Positions 44,278 through 52,725 of a stretch of 64,000 nt of DNA are shown here, one piece after another; position 1 is the stretch's first letter; each line of letters begins with the position of its first letter. Source of the DNA: Stenotrophomonas nitritireducens (lineage in GTDB: Bacteria > Pseudomonadota > Gammaproteobacteria > Xanthomonadales > Xanthomonadaceae). The notes beneath the pieces are model-generated. The model saw only the letters and a program-made list of their open reading frames with translations, was not told where the DNA came from and searched no databases. Made by a program: the position numbers and the translations under genes. The DNA lies in assembly GCF_001700965.1 (NCBI RefSeq), contig NZ_CP016756.1, positions 1,302,001 through 1,366,000 on the forward strand. The letters are read 5' to 3'.

Positions 44278-46920
44278 ATGCCGTTCTTCCCCACCCATCG
44301 GCGCCGCATGCGCTGGCTGCTGCCGCTCGCCGCCGCACTCGCCATCGCGGCGACCGGGGTGGTGGCGCTGCGCCATTTCGAGCGCACCCGGCTTGCCAGC
44401 GAGGCGCTGCGCGCGCAGACCCAGCTGCACCTGCACGGCGAAGCCCTGCAGGCGGTGATCGAACGCCACCGGGTACTGCCGGCGGTGTTGGCACTGGACC
44501 CGGACATACGCATGGCACTGTCACGGCCCACGCTCGGCACGCCGGAACTGGACCGCCTCAACCGCAAGCTGGAGCGCGTCAACGGCGTGGCCGCCACCTC
44601 CACCCTGACCCTGCTCGACCGCGACGGTGTGGCCCTGGCCGCCAGCAACTGGCGCATGAACCGCAGCAACAACGTCGGCACCAACTACCAGTTCCGCCCG
44701 TATTTCCGCCAGGCAATGCAGGAAGGCAGCGGCACCTTCTACGCCGAAGGTGTCACCACGGCCATGCCCGGCTATTTCCTGTCCGAAGCGGTGCGCGACG
44801 ACACCGGCAAGGCGGTCGGCGTGGTGGTGGTGAAGGTGGTCCTGCGGCCGCTGGAGCAGACCTGGGCCGACACCGCCGACCGCGTTTTCGTCAGCGACAA
44901 CCATGGCGTGATTTTCCTCTCCAGCCACCGGCCCTGGCGCCACCTGACCCTGCAGGCGCTGGCGCCGCGCGTGCGCGAGGAACTGCAGCGCACCCGCCAG
45001 TACGCCCAGTTGCCGGAGCAGCAGCTGCAGCATTCGCCCGGCACCACGCTGGGGCCGAACCAGCGCCGCGTGCAGCTGGCCGATGGCGGCGAGGTGATCT
45101 GGGTCTCGCAACAGCTGCCGCAGCAGCAATGGACCCTGCACCTGCTGCGCAGCACCGCCGCCAGTACCGCCAGTGCGCGCGGCTTTGCCGGCGCGCTGAC
45201 CGCCAGCCTGATCGCATTGCTGCTGCTCGGCTACGGGCTATGGCAGCGGCAACGCCTGGCGCGCCTGCGCGAGCGCAGCCGCCACGAACTGGAACAACTG
45301 GTGGAACAGCACGCGCAGGAACTGCGCACCACCGAAGATGGCGTGGTGCATGCCGCGCATACGGCCGACTACGGCGAAAGCGCCAGCCTGCAGCACCTGC
45401 CGCAAGGCGTCTGCGTGGTGGATGCACAACTCAACCTGGTGGCCTGGAACCGGCGCTACATCGAGCTGTTCCGGTTCCCGCCAGGGTTGATCCAGGTGGG
45501 CCGCCCGATCGCCGACGTATTCCATTACAACGCGCGCCGCGGCCTGCTCGGCCCCGGCCCGGTCGATCAAGCCATCGAACGCCGGCTCAACCATCTGCGC
45601 TCGGCAACCCCGCATATGCATGAGCGCGAGAGCGGCGACGGCAGTGTGATTGAAATCCGGGGCAATCCGCTGCCCGATGGCGGCTTCGTCACCAGCTATA
45701 CCGACATCACCGCCTACCGCAACGCGGCCCGCGACCTGCGCTCGCTCGCCGACACCCTCAGCCTGCGGGTCAGTGAACGCACCCACGCCCTGGCCGGTGC
45801 CAAACGCGAGGCCGAGGAAGCCAACCAGGCCAAGACCCGCCTGGTGGCCGCAGCCGTGCACGACCTGCTACAGCCCTTGAACGCGGCACGCATGTTCCTG
45901 TCGGCGCTGCGCGGCCGCCTGCCAGACAGTACCTGTCGCGACATCGCCGACAACGTCGACAATGCTCTGACCGCGCAGGACGGCATCCTGACCAGCCTGC
46001 TGGACATCTCGCGACTGGAATCGGGCGCGCTGGAAAAACGTATCCGCGACTTCCCGTTGGAGCCATTGCTCGAAGCGCTGACCATCGAGTTCGGCATTCT
46101 TGCCAACGCACGCGGACTGCGTGTGCACCACGTGGCCACCAGCGCGGTGGTGCGCAGTGATGAGGCACTTTTACGGCGCATCCTGCAGAACCTGCTGTCC
46201 AACGCCGTGCGCTATACGCGCAACGGTCATATCGTCATCGGCTGCCGCCGCGACGGCACACAGCTGCGGATCGAAGTACACGACACGGGCACCGGCATTC
46301 CGCAGGCGCGGCAGCAGGAAATCTTCGAGGAGTTCCGCCGGCTCGACAACGCCGGCGGCGAAGAAGCCGGCGCCGGCCTCGGCCTGGCCATCGTCGACCG
46401 CATCGCGCAGTTGCTGGACCACCGCATCGGGCTGCGTTCCACGCCCGGGCGCGGCAGCGTGTTCTCGGTCACCCTGCCACGCGGCGATGTCGGCTGCGGC
46501 AGCCTGCCGGTGAACCCGCCGGAGGAACCGCAGGCCGACTCGCTGCTGGCCGGTTGCCGGGTCTGGTGCATCGACGACGACCCCCGCATCAGCCTGGCCA
46601 CGCGCCTGCTGCTGGAACGCTGGGGCTGCCAGGTGGACTTTGCCGGCGGCGTGGAAGCCGCGCAGGCCGCAACCCGGCCAGACAATGCACCCGACCTGTT
46701 GCTGCTGGATGTACGCATGGGCGATATCAGCGGCCCTGCGCTACTGCCCCTGCTGGTCGAATGTTGGGGCAGCGAGCCCGGCGTGATCCTGTTCACCGCC
46801 GAGCAGGACCCCGACCTGTGCCAGCTCGCCCGCGAGCGCAACTGGGGCTATGTCTCCAAACAGGCGCGCACCGCAGCACTGCGCGCATTGATGACGCATC
46901 TTTATCAGCGCGGAAGCTGA
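44278..46920 (+). CDS. Hybrid sensor histidine kinase (Cache sensor, PAS, receiver)
   Basis: About 880 residues. N-terminal membrane helix (WLLPLAAALAIAATGVVALR), a periplasmic double-Cache-like sensor (NYQFRPYFRQAMQEGSGTFYAEG, PGYFLSEAVRD) like that of DctB-type dicarboxylate sensors, a second helix (GALTASLIALLLLGYGL), a PAS domain, a dimerisation domain with phospho-acceptor His528 (AAVHDLLQPLNAARMF), an ATPase domain (NLLSNAVRYT, DTGTGIP, GAGLGLAIV) and a C-terminal receiver with Asp811 (LLLLDVRMGD). Divergent from dctA, so it probably senses dicarboxylates. The start is uncertain because the frame is open to 44131. Confidence 0.88.
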   Translation: MPFFPTHRRRMRWLLPLAAALAIAATGVVALRHFERTRLASEALRAQTQLHLHGEALQAVIERHRVLPAVLALDPDIRMALSRPTLGTPELDRLNRKLERVNGVAATSTLTLLDRDGVALAASNWRMNRSNNVGTNYQFRPYFRQAMQEGSGTFYAEGVTTAMPGYFLSEAVRDDTGKAVGVVVVKVVLRPLEQTWADTADRVFVSDNHGVIFLSSHRPWRHLTLQALAPRVREELQRTRQYAQLPEQQLQHSPGTTLGPNQRRVQLADGGEVIWVSQQLPQQQWTLHLLRSTAASTASARGFAGALTASLIALLLLGYGLWQRQRLARLRERSRHELEQLVEQHAQELRTTEDGVVHAAHTADYGESASLQHLPQGVCVVDAQLNLVAWNRRYIELFRFPPGLIQVGRPIADVFHYNARRGLLGPGPVDQAIERRLNHLRSATPHMHERESGDGSVIEIRGNPLPDGGFVTSYTDITAYRNAARDLRSLADTLSLRVSERTHALAGAKREAEEANQAKTRLVAAAVHDLLQPLNAARMFLSALRGRLPDSTCRDIADNVDNALTAQDGILTSLLDISRLESGALEKRIRDFPLEPLLEALTIEFGILANARGLRVHHVATSAVVRSDEALLRRILQNLLSNAVRYTRNGHIVIGCRRDGTQLRIEVHDTGTGIPQARQQEIFEEFRRLDNAGGEEAGAGLGLAIVDRIAQLLDHRIGLRSTPGRGSVFSVTLPRGDVGCGSLPVNPPEEPQADSLLAGCRVWCIDDDPRISLATRLLLERWGCQVDFAGGVEAAQAATRPDNAPDLLLLDVRMGDISGPALLPLLVECWGSEPGVILFTAEQDPDLCQLARERNWGYVSKQARTAALRALMTHLYQRGS

Positions 46921-46945
46921 TTGGCGCGACCGCCGCCCTTCGCCT

Positions 46946-47159
46946 GTAGTGCCGAGCCATGCTCGGCACAGGCTTTACCGGCAATGCCCCACATGTAGTG
47001 CCGAGCCATGCTCGGCAGAGGCCTTACCGGTAGAGCCCCTTGCCGAGCATGGCTCGGCACTACAGGTCAGCTTTTTTGGCAATGCCCTTGCCGAGCATGG
47101 CTCGGCACTACAGGTCAGCTTTATGGGTAAGGCGCCTGCCGAGCATGGCTCGGCGCTAC
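46946..47159. repeat. Cluster of five SMAG (GTAG) palindromes
   Basis: Copies at 46946-46968 and 46995-47017 read GTAGTGCCGAGCCATGCTCG on the plus strand; copies at 47041-47063, 47089-47111 and 47137-47159 are inverted. Each forms a TGCCGAGC/GCTCGGCA hairpin with loop CAT. This is the Stenotrophomonas GTAG repetitive element, placed in both orientations between two convergent genes. The last copy supplies the TAG stop codon of the regulator gene that follows. Confidence 0.95.
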
Positions 47160-47815
47160 GGTGCTGCGCGTGGCAACTCCGGCTCCCACTCCACGTCCAG
47201 GGTCTTCAGCAATACCGCAGCCTGCGTGCGGCTATTGCATTCGAGCTTCTTCAGCACGGCGGTCACGTGCACCTTGACCGTGTTCTCGGCCAGGCCCAAC
47301 ACGTGTGCGATCTGCTTGTTGAGCAGGCCGTCGGCCATGCACAGCAGCACACGGATCTGCTGCGGCGTCAGCCGCGCCAGGCGCGAGGCCAGCAGCGCGT
47401 CGTGCTCGGAGCGGACCGCAGCCAAAGGCGGGAAACAGGTGTCGCCCTCCATTACCGCGCTTACCGCTGCGCCTATCGACTCCACCGGCGCGGATTTGGG
47501 AATGAAACCCACCGCACCGAACTGCTGGGCGCGGCGGATCACCCGCGGGTTGTCATTGGAGGAAATGATGATCACCGGCAGCGCCGGGCGTTCGCCGCGC
47601 AACCAGACCAGCGACGAAAACCCATGTGCGCCGGGCATGGTCAGGTCGAGCAGGACCAGGTCCACATCGGCATGCTCCGCGACCGCCTCGGTCAGCGCCG
47701 AGACACTGGCAACTTCCAGCATCTCGCCCACGGCACCGCCATCGCGCAGTGCATGCAGCACGGCGGCGCGGAACAGGGGGTGGTCGTCGGCAACAAGCAC
47801 CTTGATCAGGCTCAT
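47156..47815 (-). CDS. NarL/LuxR-type response regulator
   Basis: 219 residues. Receiver domain (1-120) with Asp-Asp at 10-11 and phospho-acceptor Asp57 (VDLVLLDLTMPG), and a LuxR-type helix-turn-helix (about 147-205, LTPQQIRVLLCMADGLLNKQIAHVLGL, ENTVKVHVTAVLKKL). The likely partner is the hybrid kinase that ends 236 bp away and converges on it. Its stop codon TAG (47156-47158) comes from the GTAG end of a SMAG repeat, so the insertion fixed the present C-terminus (ELPRAAP). Confidence 0.92.
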   Translation of the reverse strand: MSLIKVLVADDHPLFRAAVLHALRDGGAVGEMLEVASVSALTEAVAEHADVDLVLLDLTMPGAHGFSSLVWLRGERPALPVIIISSNDNPRVIRRAQQFGAVGFIPKSAPVESIGAAVSAVMEGDTCFPPLAAVRSEHDALLASRLARLTPQQIRVLLCMADGLLNKQIAHVLGLAENTVKVHVTAVLKKLECNSRTQAAVLLKTLDVEWEPELPRAAP

Positions 47816-47926
47816 GGCGCCAGTTTGGCACGGGCGCAGCCCACCCGCCCTAGTCCCAAATCGCTATTGGTGGGCATCCAGGCCCTGTCTATCGTCCGCG
47901 CACTCCCTACTGCACCGAGGCAATGG

Positions 47927-49075
47927 ATGGCCGATTTCACCCTGTGCGCTTCCTTCACCGGCCTGCTGATGCTGGCCACCACGCCCACTGCACTTGCCAA
48001 CGACGCCTTCACCGCCAAGGCCAGCGGCCGCCTGTATTACGAATTCGCCCATTTCGACAACGACAACCGCGGCCCGGCCGAACGCAGCGGCGACAGCCTG
48101 CGTGCCGCATGGCTGGGCGTGTCCGGCAAGCTGCACCGCTTGGGTTACAAACTGGAGGGCGACTTCGCCGGCCATCGTCCGGTTGCGCGCGATGTCTACC
48201 TGACGCAGAAATTCGGCAACACCCAGCTCACGCTGGGCCAGTTCAAGCAGTTCTATACGCTGGATGACCGCAGCAGCGCCAACCACACGCCGACCATCGA
48301 GCGCAGTTTTCTGGTGCAGTCGCTGGGCACGGCTTACCGGCTGGGCATCGGTGCGCAGGGGCATCACAACGGCATTTTCTGGAGTGGCAGCGTTTTCAGC
48401 CTGGAAAGCATCGACGTGTGGCAGGCCAAGGGCCATGTCATCGGCGGCCGCGTCGGCCATGCGCCATGGAGCCAACCGGGCCATGTGCTGCACTTTGGTG
48501 TCTCCGGCGCCCACGAACACCACAGCCATCCCGGTGCCGACGGCGCCCTGCCGCTGCGTGCGCAGGTGCGTGCCAACGGCTACTTCGGCGACAACGGCCG
48601 CTTGCCGCTGGTGGATTTCCGCAGCGGTAGGGCGGTCTCGGTCAAACGCTACAGCGCCGAGACCGCAGGCGTGGCCGGCCCATGGTCATGGCAGGCCGAA
48701 TACGGTGGCGCCCGCTACGACGATGGCCAGCAACGCGGCGAGGTACAGGCCGGTTACCTGCAGGGCAGCTGGCTGCTCACCGGCGAGGACCGTCCCTATG
48801 ACGCCAAGGCCGGGCGCTTCACCCAGCTCGAGCCCGAGCGCGACCATGGCGCCTGGGAACTTGTGGCCCGCTACGACCACATCAGCGGCCGCCAATGGCC
48901 GACGCAGCAGCGCGAGGTTTCGGCCAGCGCCTGGACCGTCGGGGTCAACTGGTATGCCTCCAGCAAGGTCCGGCTGATGCTGGACTGGACCGACAGCCAG
49001 CGCCGTGATGAACTGCGCGGGCAGCGCCTGGACCATACCGGGGTACTGGCCGGACGCGCCCAGCTGCACTTCTGA
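47927..49075 (+). CDS. Outer-membrane porin, OprO/OprP (phosphate-selective) family
   Basis: 382 residues with a signal peptide (cleavage about TALA/ND) and alternating amphipathic strands ending in aromatic GRAQLHF, the usual C-terminal Phe of outer-membrane barrels. Similarity by eye is to the OprO/OprP group: GRLYYEFAHFDNDNRG, AAWLGVSGKLHRLGYKLEGDF, GQFKQFYTLDDRSSANHTPTIERSF. ATG at 47927 follows GAGG. Divergent from the response regulator. It may carry anions or dicarboxylates rather than phosphate; specificity is not predictable. Confidence 0.8.
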   Translation: MADFTLCASFTGLLMLATTPTALANDAFTAKASGRLYYEFAHFDNDNRGPAERSGDSLRAAWLGVSGKLHRLGYKLEGDFAGHRPVARDVYLTQKFGNTQLTLGQFKQFYTLDDRSSANHTPTIERSFLVQSLGTAYRLGIGAQGHHNGIFWSGSVFSLESIDVWQAKGHVIGGRVGHAPWSQPGHVLHFGVSGAHEHHSHPGADGALPLRAQVRANGYFGDNGRLPLVDFRSGRAVSVKRYSAETAGVAGPWSWQAEYGGARYDDGQQRGEVQAGYLQGSWLLTGEDRPYDAKAGRFTQLEPERDHGAWELVARYDHISGRQWPTQQREVSASAWTVGVNWYASSKVRLMLDWTDSQRRDELRGQRLDHTGVLAGRAQLHF

Positions 49076-49117
49076 GCCCCACCGCGCTGGGCGGTCCGTT
49101 CACCGCCAGGCACGCAA

Positions 49118-49139
49118 GAAAATAATTTTCACGTATTCT
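49118..49139 (+). promoter_or_regulatory. Candidate operator and promoter of the D-amino-acid block
   Basis: A perfect 13-bp palindrome GAAAATAATTTTC (49118-49130) is followed at 49134-49139 by TATTCT, a good -10. No convincing -35 is present, which fits a regulated promoter. The palindrome stands about 70 nt before the first gene of a run that includes an RpiR-type regulator, making it the obvious candidate site for that protein. Confidence 0.5.
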
Positions 49140-49199
49140 CCACTTTTCGCCACAATAGCCACCCATACTTCCGGGTGAACAAGGCAAGGGGCTGGATTC

Positions 49200-50465
49200 G
49201 TGCAGGAAAATTACTTTCATTCCGAAGCAGTTCTCGCCGGCAAGGGCCTCCCCAGCGGCGGCCCGTGGACCCCGGCATCGCTTGCTGCCGCCGCGCCGTC
49301 GCTGCTTGCCGAAGAGGTCAGCCTGCCGGCTGCGGTGCTCAGCGCATCGGCGCTGCAGCACAACCTGTTGTGGATGCGCGAGTTCGCGCAGGCCTATGGC
49401 TGCCAGCTGGCGCCGCATGGCAAGACCACGATGAGCCCGGCGCTGTTCCGCATGCAGCTGGACGCCGATGCGTGGGGCATCACCCTGGCCACGGCGCCGC
49501 AGACGGTCGCGGCCCATGCCGAAGGCATACAGCGCGTGCTGCTGGCCAATCAGCTGGTCGGCAAGGGCAATTTCGCGCTGATCGCCTCCCTGCAGCAGCG
49601 TGACCCGGGCTTCTGGTTTGCCTGCGTGGTGGACTCGGCCGACAACGTGGCCGCGCTCGGCCGCTATTTCAGCGCGCGCGGGCAGCAGATCAAGGTATTG
49701 CTGGAGATTGGTTTGGCCGGTGGCCGTACCGGCGTGCGCGACGATGTACAGGCGCAGGCGGTGCTGGACGAAATCGCCCGCTGGCCGGATGCAGTCGCGC
49801 TGGTTGGCGTCGAAGTCTATGAAGGTGTCGCCAGCGACGAGGCCGGCGTGCGCGCCATGCTGCAGCGCAGCCTTGCACAGTGGCAGGCCATCCGTGCCAG
49901 TGGTGGTTTCCGCCAGCTGCCGGCCATCCTCAGCGGCGCCGGGTCGGCCTGGTTCGACGTGGTGGCCGAGGAATTCTCGGTGCTCGCCAAGGATGCCGAT
50001 GCACAGATCGTGCTGCGTCCGGGCTGCTACCTGAGCCACGACGTCGGCATCTACCGGAAGGCCGCCGAGCGCATCCACGCCAGCAACCCTATCGCGCGCA
50101 CGATGGGCAGCAGCCTGCAGCCCGCGCTGCGGCTGTGGGCGTATGTGCAGTCCCGGCCCGAACCCGGCAAGGCCATCATCGGCCTGGGCAAGCGCGATGC
50201 CGCCTTCGATGCCGGCCTGCCGGTGCCCGCGCTGCACTACCGGCCCGGCGGTGCCGCGCCAAGCGCCGCCGCTGCGCATTGGAAGCTCACCGCGATGATG
50301 GACCAGCACGCCTTCCTCGAACTGCAGGCCGACGACACCCTGCAGGTCGGCGACATGCTCTGTTTCGATATTTCCCACCCCTGCCTGACCTTCGACAAAT
50401 GGCGCCACCTGCTGGTGGTCGATGACGCGCACCGCGTTGTCGGTGCTGTTTCCACGCAGTTCTAA
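49200..50465 (+). CDS. PLP-dependent D-amino-acid deaminase / D-threonine aldolase-like protein
   Basis: 421 residues of the alanine-racemase-fold family that includes D-threonine aldolase and eukaryotic-type D-serine dehydratase. The PLP lysine is Lys75 in LAPHGKTTMSPALF; the barrel shows VLLEIGLAGGRTGVR and SGAGSAWFD, and the C-terminal beta domain has the likely metal ligands His and Cys in FDISHPCLTFDKWR. Start codon is GTG at 49200. It probably breaks down a D-hydroxy amino acid (D-Ser or D-Thr) to a keto acid or aldehyde; which one is not decidable. First gene of the block, 23 bp before the permease. Confidence 0.85.
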   Translation: MQENYFHSEAVLAGKGLPSGGPWTPASLAAAAPSLLAEEVSLPAAVLSASALQHNLLWMREFAQAYGCQLAPHGKTTMSPALFRMQLDADAWGITLATAPQTVAAHAEGIQRVLLANQLVGKGNFALIASLQQRDPGFWFACVVDSADNVAALGRYFSARGQQIKVLLEIGLAGGRTGVRDDVQAQAVLDEIARWPDAVALVGVEVYEGVASDEAGVRAMLQRSLAQWQAIRASGGFRQLPAILSGAGSAWFDVVAEEFSVLAKDADAQIVLRPGCYLSHDVGIYRKAAERIHASNPIARTMGSSLQPALRLWAYVQSRPEPGKAIIGLGKRDAAFDAGLPVPALHYRPGGAAPSAAAAHWKLTAMMDQHAFLELQADDTLQVGDMLCFDISHPCLTFDKWRHLLVVDDAHRVVGAVSTQF

Positions 50466-50488
50466 CCGCTTCCACCGGGCCTGTACGC

Positions 50489-51844
50489 ATGACCGACGGT
50501 AACCTGCTGTTGATCTACGCCGCATTGTCGATCCTTGCACTGATCGTGCTGATCGCCCGCTTCCGCCTCAACCCCTTCATCAGTGTCACCCTGGTTTCGG
50601 TGGGCCTGGCGCTGCTGGCCGGCATGCCTGCACCGGAGATCCTGCCCGCCTACGAACAAGGCGTCGGCAAAACGCTGGGGCATATCGCGCTGATCGTCGC
50701 GCTGGGCACCATGCTCGGCAAGATGATGGCCGAGTCCGGTGGCGCGGAGCGCATCGCGCGTACCTTGATTGCCCGCTTCGGCAGCAGGAACGTGCACTGG
50801 GCGATGATGCTGATCGCCTTCTGCGTGGGCCTGCCGATTTTCTTCGAAGTCGGCTTCGTGCTGTTGATCCCGATCGTGCTCAATGTTGCCCGCCGCACCG
50901 GCGTGCCGCTGTTGCTGGTCGGCCTGCCGATGGTTGCCGGCCTGTCGGTGGTGCATGGCCTGGTGCCACCGCACCCGGCGGCGATGCTGGCAGTCAACGC
51001 CTATGGCGCCGACGTCGGCCGCACGGTGTTCTATTCATTGCTGGTCGGCCTGCCGACCGCGGCCCTGGCCGGCCCGGTGTTTGCCAAGTTCGTTGCCCCC
51101 CGGGTCAAGCTGCCAGCACACAATCCAATGGAAGCGGCCCTACTGGACGAAGGCCATAGCCGCATTCCCGACGAGCAGTTGCCCGGCTTCGGTATCACCC
51201 TGGCCACCTTGCTGCTGCCGGTCGGCTTGATGCTGCTGGGTGGCTGGGCCGACCAGATCGCGACGCCGGGCTCCACCCTCAACCACGGCCTGCGCTTCAT
51301 CGGCCACTCGGTGGTGGCGCTGCTGCTGGCCACTTTGATGAGCTTCGTCACACTCGGCCTGATACGTGGTTTCAGCCGCGAACAGATCCTGAAGTTCACC
51401 CAGGAATGCCTGGCGCCCACCGCCGCGATCACCTTGCTGGTTGGCGCCGGCGGCGGCCTCAACGGCATCTTGGTGCACACCGGCGTGGCCGCGGAAATCA
51501 TCGGCTTGTCGCAGCGCTTCGAACTGTCGCCGCTGCTGATGGGCTGGACCATGGCCGCGCTGATGCGCATCGCCACCGGCTCGGCGACCGTGGCCATGAC
51601 CACCGCCTCGGGCATCGTCGCCCCGATTGCCGCCGCCATGGGCTATGCCCACCCTGAACTGCTGGTGCTGGCCACCGGTGCCGGCTCGGTGGTGCTGTCA
51701 CATGTCAACGACGGTGGCTTCTGGCTGGTGAAGGAATACTTCAACATGACCGTCGCCCAGACCTTCAAGACCTGGACCGTGCTTGAAACCCTTATCTCGG
51801 TCATCGCCCTGTCGCTGGTGATGGCCCTCTCCATGGTGCTTTGA
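50489..51844 (+). CDS. GntP-family permease, possible D-amino-acid importer
   Basis: 451 residues, about 12 membrane segments, with family stretches GKMMAESGGAERIARTLI, LPIFFEVGFVLLIPIV and RIATGSATVAMTTASGIVAP. The family holds gluconate transporters and also the D-serine transporter DsdX. Neighbouring D-amino-acid genes make a DsdX-like role more likely than gluconate. Its stop overlaps the possible TTG start of the regulator gene. Confidence 0.85.
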   Translation: MTDGNLLLIYAALSILALIVLIARFRLNPFISVTLVSVGLALLAGMPAPEILPAYEQGVGKTLGHIALIVALGTMLGKMMAESGGAERIARTLIARFGSRNVHWAMMLIAFCVGLPIFFEVGFVLLIPIVLNVARRTGVPLLLVGLPMVAGLSVVHGLVPPHPAAMLAVNAYGADVGRTVFYSLLVGLPTAALAGPVFAKFVAPRVKLPAHNPMEAALLDEGHSRIPDEQLPGFGITLATLLLPVGLMLLGGWADQIATPGSTLNHGLRFIGHSVVALLLATLMSFVTLGLIRGFSREQILKFTQECLAPTAAITLLVGAGGGLNGILVHTGVAAEIIGLSQRFELSPLLMGWTMAALMRIATGSATVAMTTASGIVAPIAAAMGYAHPELLVLATGAGSVVLSHVNDGGFWLVKEYFNMTVAQTFKTWTVLETLISVIALSLVMALSMVL

Positions 51845-51846
51845 AC

Positions 51847-52722
51847 ATGTCGCAGAATACGTTCGATATCGTCTATGAGCTGCGCCAGCGCCAGCATGAA
51901 TTCAGCCCGGTGGAAGCGCGCATCGCCGCGGCCATCCTCGCCGACGTGGATGCCGCCGCGCAGTACGGGGTCAGTGAACTGGCCGAACGCGCCGAAGTCA
52001 GTGCCGCCGCCATCTCGCGCTTTGCCAAGGCCCTGGGCTGCGAGCACGTGCGCGAGCTGCGCGCGCGGCTGGCCTCGGCCAGTGCGGTAGGCAAGCGTTT
52101 TCTGGAACAGCAGAACGCACCGCCGGTATCGGCGCTGTACGCGCAGATCTGCGACGACATCCAGGAAAGCCTGCGCCACAACATCGCCAACCTGAAGGAA
52201 GACGTGGTGCAGGCGCTGGCCGAGGCGGTCTGCCAGGCGCGGATGATCCATATCTTCGGACTGGGCGGCTGTTCCACCGTATTCGCGCAGGAACTGCAGA
52301 GCCGCTTCGTGCGCTTCGGCCGGCCGGTATCGGCCTGCAGCGATGCATTGATGATGAAGATCATCGGCGCCACGCTGGGCCCGCAGGATCTGGTGCTGGT
52401 GTTGTCGGTCAGCGGCATCACCCCGGAAATCGTCTCGGCAGTGGATATCGCCCGCACCTACGGCGCCCGCATCGGCGCCATCACCCAGGCCAACACCGCC
52501 TTGGCCGAGCGCAGCGACTGGCTGCTGCCTATCCAGATCGAGGAAACCGACTTCGTGTTCAAGCCCTCGGCTTCGCGCTACGCGATGATGCTGGCGATCG
52601 ACGTGCTTGCCACCACCACCGCACTCAACGACGCCAACGCCAACCATGAACACCTGCGCCGCATCAAGCTGGCGCTGGACCGCCACCGCGGCGGTGACTC
52701 GCGCCTGCCGCTGGGTGATTGA
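51847..52722 (+). CDS. RpiR/MurR-family transcriptional regulator (HTH plus SIS)
   Basis: 291 residues. N-terminal HTH_6 domain (about 1-77, AEVSAAAISRFAKALGCEHVRELRARL) and C-terminal SIS sugar-isomerase-like domain (about 125-260, ARMIHIFGLGGCSTVFAQEL, LVLVLSVSGITPEIVSAVDIA). Family members usually sense phosphosugars, but here all neighbours act on D-amino acids. ATG at 51847 is preferred; TTG at 51841 would overlap the permease stop. Likely regulator of the block through the palindrome at 49118-49130. Confidence 0.9.
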   Translation: MSQNTFDIVYELRQRQHEFSPVEARIAAAILADVDAAAQYGVSELAERAEVSAAAISRFAKALGCEHVRELRARLASASAVGKRFLEQQNAPPVSALYAQICDDIQESLRHNIANLKEDVVQALAEAVCQARMIHIFGLGGCSTVFAQELQSRFVRFGRPVSACSDALMMKIIGATLGPQDLVLVLSVSGITPEIVSAVDIARTYGARIGAITQANTALAERSDWLLPIQIEETDFVFKPSASRYAMMLAIDVLATTTALNDANANHEHLRRIKLALDRHRGGDSRLPLGD

Positions 52723-52725
52723 TCC

